Assembly (NCBI RefSeq): GCF_016808335.1
Contig: NC_053147.1
Coordinates: 18,400,913 to 18,464,912 of the forward strand
Direction: 5' to 3'
Length of the DNA: 64,000 bases
Source: Panicum virgatum
Lineage: Eukaryota; Streptophyta; Magnoliopsida; Poales; Poaceae
Shown: one piece after another, positions 50,301 through 59,638 of the stretch
How the letters are laid out: each line of letters opens with the position of its first letter
How positions within the stretch are numbered: position 1 is the first letter of the stretch
Notes under the pieces: model-generated
Seen by the model: only the letters and a program-made list of their open reading frames with translations
Told to the model about the DNA's origin: nothing
Database searches by the model: none
Made by a program: the position numbers and the translations under genes

Positions 50301-51191
50301 AATGAACGTTCCAAATATCAGTGGAAAAAAGTGAAAATGAATGAGTTACCTCTCTCGCCTGTGATAAAATTCTGTTTCCTCTCTGAAAACAAAGCTGCAG
50401 GGTAAACATGAATATAAGAAAATTATTATAATAGAGCGGATAAGGCATCATATGCTAAAAATTTCAGTTTTACTATTATGAATGCATCTGCTGACCCCAT
50501 GTGCATTCAGTACTTGTAGTTTAAGAACACAACTCTTAAATAAATTACATAGTGAGCTCTTTAGCCAAATAAACCAATATTGTGCTGCATTTATGTTTGG
50601 AAAATAAGCATCGGACACTATGGGATTCAATTCACAATATCTATTCAAAGTCGTATACTGTATTGCATACAGTTTTACAATGGAACTTACATCAGAGGAT
50701 GTCTAATGCCGTACCTGTACTCATCACTAACACCATAAGCAAAGACTATGTCAGGGAATTTCTCAAGCATAGCTGTGGCACAAGCGTTCATCAATCTTAG
50801 AGCATTCTCATCGTTCGGTTTCTCAAAAGCGTGAATCTTCGAGAACCTATAAAAGAGAAAATGAAATTAGTGGATAGGAAACAAAGGAAAACAGCTCCAA
50901 ATTCCGGGCAATCACGATTGACACGGACCCAGCAAAACCAGATGCACAATTGGCATGACCACATGGCCAATCTAGTTGTTTAACCACTAGTAAAACATGC
51001 CTGTACGAAGCAGTGCACAGCTTGTTGGAATGTTGGGGGCGAACTAAACTAAACCAGAGCAAACAAAGAAGAGAAGAAGTGTACCGGTGGAAGTGGCAGC
51101 CGTCGATGCGGACAACGATCCAGTTAGAGGGCGGGAGACGGCGATCGAACTCGAATTCCCTCTTCACGTACTCATACTCGCTGTTAGCCAT
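47373..51191 (-). CDS. THG1: tRNA-His guanylyltransferase with two Thg1 domains
   Basis: Fourteen exons in transcript order: 51085-51191, 50715-50846, 50350-50394, 50051-50220, 49733-49818, 49546-49653, 49349-49478, 49153-49252, 48927-49058, 48706-48750, 48451-48620, 48105-48190, 47895-48002, 47373-47507. They total 1554 bases, 517 residues, with GT-AG introns. Thg1 adds the -1 guanosine to tRNA-His by 3'-5' polymerisation, needed for histidylation. Exons 1-7 and 8-14 encode two domains in tandem, as known for plant homologues. Domain 1 keeps VRIDGCHFHR and GVSDEYSFVF (metal-binding Asp) and HINNQYN. Domain 2 reads VRISGCQFDQ, GFSNEYSFVF and HAGNQYN, so both Asp are lost and HIN is degenerate. 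Paired exons 2/9, 3/10, 4/11, 5/12 and 6/13 have identical lengths. The start is the MANSEYEYV ATG. A GC-rich leader lies upstream. Confidence 0.95.
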
Positions 51192-51728
51192 CAATCCTTC
51201 CCCCAATGCACACAACCAGACAAGCTACGCTTCACGTGGGAAAGTAGCAGATAAGGCACCGCGGGGACGGCGCCGACGAGTGGTCAAGCACCGTGGTGCG
51301 TAGCGGTTGAGAATCCCGGCCACGTTTCGGGTTTCCCGCTGAGGGAAGGAGCGCGTCAGGAGGTGGCGGCGCCAAGCGGGGACGGTAGCGCGGGGACGGA
51401 GGCCGCGTGAGCTGGGGGAAGAGGCAAGGACCGCGCTGCGGCAAGAAGCCGGGGCCGCGGGGAAGGAGGTGAGGCGAAGCGAAGAGCGCGTGCGGGATTG
51501 GTGGGCTGGTGGCGGTCGAGTCGTCTCGCCGGCGGCGAGGGGGAAGGATGGACAAGAGGAGTGTACCTGACGGCGTTTGCTATTGACGGCGTCCAAAGCA
51601 GCCACGAGCCCACAAACTGCGTGGGCTGCCGACGGGTTGATTGTGCCGGATTGGGCTGGTGAAAGAAGTTGTGGATATTGGGCTCAGTCTCTGTACAAGT
51701 ACTGGGCCGGCATGCTCAATTTTAGAAA
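51192..51728 (-). promoter_or_regulatory. THG1 5' leader and promoter region
   Basis: 51230-51610 is strongly GC-rich and open in several frames, as expected for a grass 5' region. No upstream in-frame ATG clearly extends the THG1 protein. The foldback MULE at 51729 bounds the region on the distal side. No TATA box is certain. Confidence 0.4.
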
Positions 51729-52957
51729 GGAAAAAGTCATTTTTATCTTCCTGGACTAAATCCGTGTTTCCTCCCTAGACCACAAACCGTCCATTTGGAC
51801 TCCTCGAACTCGCAATACCGGACATATCACCTTCTTGACTGATTTCCTTAAGTGGTTTTCCTCTTTTTATTTTATATTTATTTTGGTTGAATCTTTGAAA
51901 AATCATAGTAAATCATATAAAAATTATAAAATAGAAAATAAAACTTTGTTGGACTCCACGTAACTAGATCTATGCAGTGAATATATTATACAATATATTT
52001 TAGTACAATTTTTTTTGGTAGAATTAGATATATATTTTTGTGTAATGAATTCATAGCTACAGTTTGTGTGGTCCAATAATGGTAAAAATTTTATGGTGGT
52101 CTAACCATTACATTCTTGACATGTAAAAAAATTTTATGCTCATTGGATCATGCATGCTTGAGTTATAGATTCATCTAGGTTTATCAATATATTTATTTAG
52201 GTTTACCTAGACAAATCTATAACTCAGGCATGCATGAACCAATGAGAATGAAAATTTTATTATAGATCAAGCATGTAATGATTAGTCCACAATAAAAATT
52301 TCACCATAATTCTACCATGAAAATTGTGTCTATGAATTAATTACAAAAAGTATATATATTAATCTACAACAAAAACTTTGTACTAAATTACACCATATAA
52401 TATGTCCATTGCATATATCTGCTCATGGGGAATCCAAAAAAAAATAGAATTTTCATTTTATGAGTTGTTTGTTATTTACTAAAATTTCTCAAATGTTTAC
52501 TTAGACAAATCTATAACTCAAGCATGCATGATCCAATGAGTTTGCAATTTTTTATTACAGCTCAAGAATGTAATAATTAGCCCACCATAAAATTTTCACC
52601 ATAATTGGACCGCACAAACTTTAGCTCTGAATTAATTACAGATAAGTATATATCTAAAGCTAAAAAAACTGTACTAAAGTATACCATATCATATGTTCAG
52701 TACATAGGTCTAGTAATATAGAGTCCAAAAAAAATTTAATTTTCCATTTTATGATTTTTATATGATTTACTATGATTTTTCAAAGATTTAACCAAAATAA
52801 ATATAAAAGAAAAGGAGTAAAACCACCTGAGGAAATCAGTCAAGGAGGTAATATATCCGGTATTACGAGTTCGAGGAGTACAAACAGATGGTTTTGTGGT
52901 CTAGGGAGGGAACACGAACTCGTCCCATAGTTCAGGGAGGTAGAAAGGACTTTTTCC
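51729..52957. mobile_element. Foldback MULE (1.23 kb)
   Basis: A perfect 9-bp duplication TTTTAGAAA (51720-51728 and 52958-52966) flanks ends GGAAAAAGTC and GACTTTTTCC. The arms pair over several hundred bases: TGACTGATTTCCTTAAGTGG with its complement near 52826, and AATCATAGTAAATCATATAA with its complement near 52765. The central part has further inverted repeats around AAGCATGCATGAWCCAATGAG. It is non-coding and is a longer relative of the element at 39451. Confidence 0.9.
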
Positions 52958-53053
52958 TTTTAGAAATTGCATACTTTCGCATCTGGGTATTCATGTGGCT
53001 TGGAGTGTTTTTTCTCGCAAGCTCAGAAGATGACGCATTCACTGATGAAGTTT

Positions 53054-53544
53054 TGTTAATATTGATCTCCATTGGGCCAGTCCAACGACTGGGCCAACCT
53101 TGACTCGCGTCCTGATCGGGGACGCCCAGCCCAATATGAGGCTGGTGGGCCCCCGTCGCGCAGCTCTATAAGTGGAGGTGGGATTAGAGGCTCAGGTCAC
53201 GAGGTTTGTCGCGGCCACTGTTCCCCACCGTCCTAACCCTAGTCCGATCGAGAGGGAAGAGCTGACCGCGACGGGAAGCTTCCACCAGCGCCGGCCACTG
53301 CATTGCGACATCGCCGCCTCTTTGTCACCCCGCCATGCCTCTGCGACCATGTCGTCCTCGACTTGAACCGGCGGGCCCATGGCTACTCCGGCATCTCACC
53401 ACGACACATCTACACCGCCCGTCGCTGCCTGTGCGCTGCCCTCATCGACGAATGCGGTCACACCATGGAAACAGGAAGGTATTCCTCTTGGCAAAGTACG
53501 TCACCCCCTCGATCTACCTCTACTCGATCCAAAGTTTTCTAACA
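53054..53544 (+). repeat. 5' LTR of the LARD-like element
   Basis: A 491-bp direct repeat of 58282-58773. It includes CTCTATAAGTGG (TATA-like) at about 53164, with a GC-rich R/U5 part. Confidence 0.95.
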
Positions 53545-54639
53545 ATGGTATCAGTTAGCCGATCTAGCGAGTAGATCGAGTTTTTGGGTAAAGAAATCAG
53601 AATGAAAAGAAGAAGAAAGAAAGATTTCAATTCGAATCAGATCGACAGAAAGGATCACAAACCCTAGCCAAGAAAGGTCCGTGGGACATACCTACTGCGC
53701 CACCACCGCCGGCCGTCGGCCGTGCTGGTCACCACCGACGGTAGTCGCTCGACGCCGTGAGGGAAAGAACAGAGGCGCCGGATCTCCAGCGCACTACCGC
53801 AGCCGAGCCGCCGCCTCTGAGCGCGCGCGCGCACGGGCCCCCCAAAGGGCACCACCGAGGTACCGCTCGATGGCGCCGCGCGCGGCTCCGGCCGCACGCG
53901 TGCACCGGCGAGGGGCGCCACAGCGGCGCCGCCATCTCCTTCCCCAGCCATCCATGGCCGCCGCGGTTTGGGGCAAAAGCAAGAGAAAGAAGGGGAGGAG
54001 AGAAAGAAAGCAAAGCTCGGGGCTGCGCGACCTCGACCACGGCAAGCCCATGGTGCGGTGGGCGGAACGGGCGGCGGGGCGGCTAGAGGACGCCGGCGGC
54101 GCCGCCGGACTCAAGCTCAGAGAAAGGGAGGAGAGAAGGGCGAGCTAGGGTTGCGGGGGAGCCGGCCGTCGCCGTTTTTTACCGCTGCGAAATCAACGGA
54201 GAGCCGTCCGATCGAGATCGACGGCTCAGATCGAGGCGGGCCGGGGGGCCACCACGAGTTGGGCCGCCGGCAGCTACCGCGCGGAGACAAGCGCGCCTTC
54301 GGGCCGCTGCAGGCCAGGTGAGTTGGGCTGGCCTCTCCGCGAGGAGTGAGCAAGGGCAACTGGCCCGCGCGCGCGATGCGCTGCTGCGGGGCCAGAGCCC
54401 CAGGCGGGTGCTGCGCGGAGGCAAGCGAGCCGGGCCGCGAGCGAAAACGAGCTGGGCCGCGCGAAGAAAGGGCCGCGAGCCAAATTTGCCGTATGGGCTG
54501 CAAAGCACAGCAAAGAAGTTTTTACGATTTTCTATTTGATGATTTTGATTGTAATTTGTTCTCTATTCAATTTTGCATCAACGTGTATATTGTTTAGAGA
54601 ATAAAGAGTACAACAATGCTTCTGAATATATAATTTTTC

Positions 54640-57600
54640 ATATTTCCGCTGCAAAGTAAAAGTCTCATCCTCTATTTAAATTAGAACCAACGGGACAATT
54701 TAAATAGAGGAGAAGAAAGCTATTGGTTTAAAGTTAAATTATGATATTGTTATTTTCTTACCAACGTTGATGATAGCAATATTATAAAAAAAAATTTATG
54801 AGTTTAAGTTTAAGGTTAAATATCTGACTTTTTTGCATCAAAGTGATCAATTTTCAGAGAGTAGAGAAAGACAAAGAAAAGCTTATGAAAGAAAGAAAAG
54901 TTCTCCGCTGCAATAAAGAAAGATAAACTCATATGAGATTTTCCCTGTGGGAAGAGACAGCCTGTAAGTTTAAGGTTAAGAAAAGCTTCCGCTGTTGTAA
55001 GTCAAAGAAAGATTGTTTTGGCATATTTTGCCATTGTAAGTGTCAAGTTGAGCATTAGTTTGCTCTTAAAAGAAAAGAAATTTAAAGTTTATTATGATGT
55101 TGTCATTTTCTGACCAAAGTTGATGATGACAATATTATAAATTTTATTCCAGTCATGTGTTCTATTTCTGCCCAACGGTGATATAGAATTGAAAGTAAAG
55201 GAAAGTTGTATGTTTTAATTTTGACCAACGTTAAATTAAGACATACAATTCTTCCCAAGTAGAGAGAAATTAACAGACAAAAGTTGATTCCGATCAACGC
55301 CACAGATAAAGTTTTGAGGTCACTCAGCTGTATAGTTGAGGTTAAGAAAGAAAAATGTTTGTTTCCATTCTGACTTTTAATTGATATGGAAAAGAGATGC
55401 AACTGCTTTCGAAAAGTTTTTTTTTGGTTTCTCTCACTAAAGTTTTGCGAATATAAGTTTTGCGAATATTGTAATTCGTTAAATTTTCTGATTAAATTGG
55501 AACCAACGGGAAGATTTAATCAGAAAAGAAAGTATATGTGCATGTTTTAGTCATCCTGACCAAAGTTTTATCACTATATTATGTTTTTACCTTGTCCTTC
55601 AATAGTAATAATAATAGTTGAAATGAGTTTGATGCACGTTCAATTTGACCAACGTTGAATTAAACATGCATTGCAAATGCCTTTGAAGTTTTATTACCGC
55701 AAGTCGGAAAAGTTTTGGCACTTGTGCCATTTATATCCTGCATGACAGGGAAAGTTTTTGTGATGACTCACGTGCGACATGAGTATCACATAAAAGTGAA
55801 GAAATCTAGGGGAGCTTTTAAATTTATTCCAACAATTCCCATGCACTACTATAGTGGCATGTTGGATAGTTACTTGTAAAGAATCAAAGAATAAAAGAAA
55901 GTTGTATACTAACCGATATTGCAAGAATGACTTGCAAAAGTATAGGAAAATGAAGAACTTGATGAGTTCTTGAAAGTGCAACAAATCAAGAACTCTGAGG
56001 AGCTCTTGAAAAGAAACGAGGAAATAGTACTCCCATTACTTTGTATGACTTGGTCATATGAATAAAGTTCTAGTAATGAAAAGCTCCTCGTTCACAAGTG
56101 TTAAAAATAGTTTCGAAATTATGGCAGCAAAGTTTGTGCCATATTTCGAGGGGGAGAAAGATTAGAAAGACAAGAAAGATTAAAACTTAGAGAGATTCCC
56201 TGCAAAGTTAAATGCGATGCATTTCTAAAAGCAAAGATGATCTATTAAAGTGAATTTGACCGACCGAAAAGGGAGTACAACGGTCATAATATTAATACCC
56301 CAACAATAAAGTAAGTGAAATTTCTGGAGTTTTCAGCTCCAAATAGGAAGAAAATATAGTTAAGCCTCAAATCAACCGAAAAAAGAAAAGGTGGTGCTTG
56401 AAGCACCTTACGAGGCTTGTAAAAACTGAATCGAGGCTTGTAAAGAACAAATCCAAACAAAAGTTTGAAGATATTCCATCTTTGCAATAGATGGGATAAT
56501 CTGGGGGAGTAAAGTATGTCAAGATCTAAGGCTTGAAGAGAAGTGGGACTGTATGTTCACTCCAATGATTCAAGCACTGAAATTGTCTCAACATATGTTT
56601 TCACGTTGTATGAATGTCATAAATTGAGTTGTCTCATTCATCGACGTGGCGAGAAGCAATGGAAGATATAATGAGACCTAAAAGTTCCAAATTTATTTTG
56701 GAACATGGAATAAGTTTCTAATGGAGCCAAGACAGTAGGCTATAATGGGTCTACAAGATTGAAACGTGACTCCGGAGGGAACATGAAAAGTTGCTAAGCA
56801 CGACTTATGGCAAAAAGTTTTGTGCAAAGAAAAGAATAAGTTATAATGAGATATTTTATTCAGTCTCATAAAAGGATTCTTTTAGAATCATAATGCAATT
56901 AATGGCATACTGCTTTTAAATTGCATCAGATGGATGTTAGAGCAATATCTCCCGACGGAGACTTGCACAAGAAATTATATATATATGACATAACCAAATG
57001 GTTTTGTTGTGAAAAGAAAAGAATATTGCGATACCACTTGATGATATTAGATCATAGAATAGTAGTATCTAAAGTTTTATGAGAACAAAGAAAAGTTGTG
57101 TTTTAAGTAAAGGTCAATGCAAAATGACAATTTGCAAATATGCAAAATTCAAAAGATGGGAAATCCTTTTCTTGAAAAGATTCAAAGAAGGTTATTTTGA
57201 CCTCTAGTTTTGATAAGAATAATTTCGGTAAAGAGTCATTCGCTCTAGGAAAGGAAATTCACCGGAATAAAAGAAAAAAGGGGTATTAGGACTATCGCAG
57301 AAAGCATACTTAGAAAATAGTTCTAAAGATATATAGTATGCATGCGAGTAAGCTACGCCTGTCCTATTGTCAAGGGTAATAGTTTTGGAATTTTCAGAAT
57401 TCCAGGAACCATTATATGATCGATCAAAAGAAAAAGGTTCCATGTGCTTCAGCTGTTGGAAGCAAAATTAGTGCTCAAAAGAATTTACCCTGACATAGTA
57501 CAAGTATCCGGGACATTTTGGCAGAAGTCCAGTCCAGCAATAGATCACTGGAATGGAGTTATAGAATGTATTGCAATTTTGCAAAATATTGTCAGCCTCA

Positions 57601-57650
57601 TGCTAAGTAAGAAAGAAACATTTACTCTCAAAAGGTTGTGAGTAAAAAGA
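54640..57650 (+). repeat. Hairpin array in the LARD interior
   Basis: Consecutive local palindromes fill the segment. The strongest are TCCTCTATTTAAATT (54669) with its perfect 15-bp complement at 54703, TTTTCTGATTAAATT (55486) with a 14 of 15 match at 55513, and TGTATGTTTTAATTT (55208) with a 14 of 15 match at 55232. Others: GAGTTCTTGA/TCAAGAACTC near 55963, and a nested set GAGGAGCTCTT[CATTACT[ATGAC...GTCAT]AGTAATG]AAAAGCTCCTC at 55998-56092. Nine loops between 54680 and 55660 contain ACCAACG or a variant. Later hairpins have shorter arms, and some must be chance in AT-rich DNA. There is no open reading frame. Confidence 0.7.
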
Positions 57651-58065
57651 ATCAAGTTTTGGCGAGTTTAGTGAAGCCCACAGTAGTAGCTAACACTCGA
57701 GTTTGGAGTTTTATTGTGGAAAAGCTCCAAAGCAAAATAGTTGTGATATTGTGGGTCGTGTACCCAAGATTTAGCATTATATGAGGCTGCAGGACAGGCA
57801 AAATGGTTAAGAAAACCATTACCCGGAATTGATAATGGTAGACAACAGCAATATACCATTCGAATGTTTCACTCCTATGGCAATATGTCAAGTGTGCTGC
57901 CAAACACATTGACAATGGGTCATATGTTGCAAAGGAGAAAATCCAGAATCATATGAAATCATGGAGCACCAAAGTATCAAGCAAGTGCTTGCGGATCCGC
58001 TTACCAAAAGGCCTACCGCCCAAGTCGACATGGGTTTTACGGGAAGCCTACGATTTCTGGATTAC
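57640..58065 (+). pseudogene. Copia RNase H remnant
   Basis: Plus-strand fragments read YEAAGQAKWLRK (57779) and, in other frames, HIDNGSYVAKEKIQNHM-like sequence and EHQSIKQVLADPLTK (about 57960-58010). This is the order of the copia RNase H C-terminal region. Frameshifts and stops separate them, and RT is not recognisable upstream. Confidence 0.65.
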
Positions 58066-58281
58066 TAAAGGGCCCAAAGAAAGGTTAAGGTCTTATTTCA
58101 ATACAGTAAGGTACATTGTGGCTGTTAAGTCTGACGGTAACTAATAACTGTCATGATGAGGCACGCTCTACGTACTGATCTGCAATGAGATGAGGCCAAT
58201 AGCAAAGTAACTAAAAAAAAGTAAAGAGTTAAGTTCAAATTGAGGAATTTTAAAGTATAAAGGTGAGATCAAGGGGGAGAA

Positions 58282-58773
58282 TGTTAATATTGATCTCCAT
58301 TGGGCCAGTCCAACGACTGGGCCAACCTTGACTCGCGTCCTGATCGGGGACGCCCAGCCCAATATGAGGCTGGTGGGCCCCCGTCGCGCAGCTCTATAAA
58401 GTGGAGGTGGGATTAGAGGCTCAGGTCACGAGGTTTGTCGCGGCCACTGTTCCCCACCGTCCTAACCCTAGTCCGATCGATAGGGAAGAGCTGACCGCGA
58501 CGGGAAGCTTCCACCAGCGCCGGCCACTGCATTGCGACATCGCCGCCTCTTCGTCACCCCGCCATGCCTCTGCGACCATGTCGTCCTCGACTTGAACCGG
58601 CGGGCCCATGGCTACTCCGGCATCTCACCACGACACATCTACACCGCCCGTCGCTGCCTGTGCGCTGCCCTCATCGACAAATGCGGTCACACCATGGAAA
58701 CAAGAAGGTATTCCTCTTGGCAAAGTACGTCACCCCCTCGATCTACCTCTACTCGATCCAAAGTTTTCTAACA
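58282..58773 (+). repeat. 3' LTR of the LARD-like element
   Basis: A direct repeat of the 5' LTR, followed by the duplicated AGTTT. It has one extra A in the TATA-like CTATAAAG compared with the 5' copy. Confidence 0.95.
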
Positions 58774-58778
58774 AGTTT

Positions 58779-59204
58779 TTCATTCTAGATTTTTGCATTC
58801 TACTTCTGATTGTGCCATTCTACTTTGTTGTCATCACTACCATTTATGATGCAGTTCCTGCATTTTAAGTACTTCACAGAATGTCAAGTTCTAGATTCAT
58901 TTTGACCCATCTCTTGAGATTTAGCATTCTATTTTGTTGTCATCAGTGCCTGCTGCATTGTCCGCTTCTTGTTCACTAAGAGCCCATATGGTCGAAATTT
59001 CCAATAATTGACGGAATTGTTAAGTTCATGCCTTCATGATCTTTCATTCTTCTTTCGCATTGCTGACTGCCGTTCTCTCAAGTCTAAGAACAAGCATGCA
59101 CCGAGTGCAGAGGTGTATAACCCGCATCAGGAGCTCTTTATCTGAGATCCAACAGACATATTTCCCAAAAACTGAAGACATCAATGCAGTACTAAGCTAA
59201 CCAC
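58779..59204. other. Short unique spacer between two copia elements
   Basis: About 430 bases, T-rich, with repeated CATTCTAMTTTGTTGTCATCA-like phrases (58820 and 58925). No gene or RNA was recognised. It could be untranslated or intronic sequence of a host gene cut by the LARD insertion. Confidence 0.3.
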
Positions 59205-59629
59205 TGTCAGCCGGACTCTCTCCGGCGAGATTGCTCTGGACGCTCCAGCGAGGAACGCAGAGAACACGATGAACACTCGATGAACTCAGTTGAACACGAG
59301 AGGATTTTTTGGAGTCGCGCTAACCTGCGACGTTTTTCTGTCTATCTCTTATAAATAGCAAAGCTTACGAAAGAAAGGGAGAGGCAGGACACGATCTGCC
59401 CTCCTTCATGCGCGCCATGATCCGTAAGACGAGTGCGCCATCCCGCACGCCGGGTCATGCCGCGCGACGCGGACACGAACGCCACGACGTGAACTCGCAC
59501 GTCTCTGGCCGTTACAAGACGTGACTCTAATCCAGATGACCCGGAACGCAGAGCCCCACAAGCTAACAGAAAAGCAAGCCGAATGCTAACTGAAACAGGG
59601 TAAAAACAAACACAAGTTTATTCCTAACA
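59205..59629 (-). repeat. 3' LTR of the Ale-like copia
   Basis: A 425-bp LTR. Its first 80 bases recur at 63918-64000 with a few differences, for example one missing G in GCTCTGGACG. CTTATAAATAG at 59348 is TATA-like. Confidence 0.9.
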
Positions 59630-59638
59630 TTTCACCCC

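Larger units (their letters stand above)
53054..58773 (+). mobile_element. LARD-like non-autonomous Ty1/copia derivative, young
   Basis: LTRs of 491 and 492 bp (53054-53544 and 58282-58773) start TGTTAATATTGATC and end GTTTTCTAACA. They differ by four substitutions and one base insertion. The target duplication AGTTT lies at 53049-53053 and 58774-58778. After the left LTR, TGGTATCAGTTAGCC is the tRNA-Met primer-binding site; before the right LTR, AAGGGGGAGAA is the polypurine tract. The 4.7-kb interior has no gag or pol frame: 53650-54520 is GC-rich, 54640-57650 is AT-rich and hairpin-filled, and 57640-58060 keeps a scrambled RNase H trace. It must move with proteins from another element. Confidence 0.9.

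Noticed and set aside
47373..51191. Two separate THG1 genes in tandem
   Set aside because: No stop, poly(A) region or start lies between exons 7 and 8. The splice phases join the two domains into one frame.
53664..54513. Several overlapping ORFs of 80-155 codons on both strands in the LARD interior
   Set aside because: All are low-complexity Arg/Ala/Pro translations of GC-rich sequence, and none matches gag.
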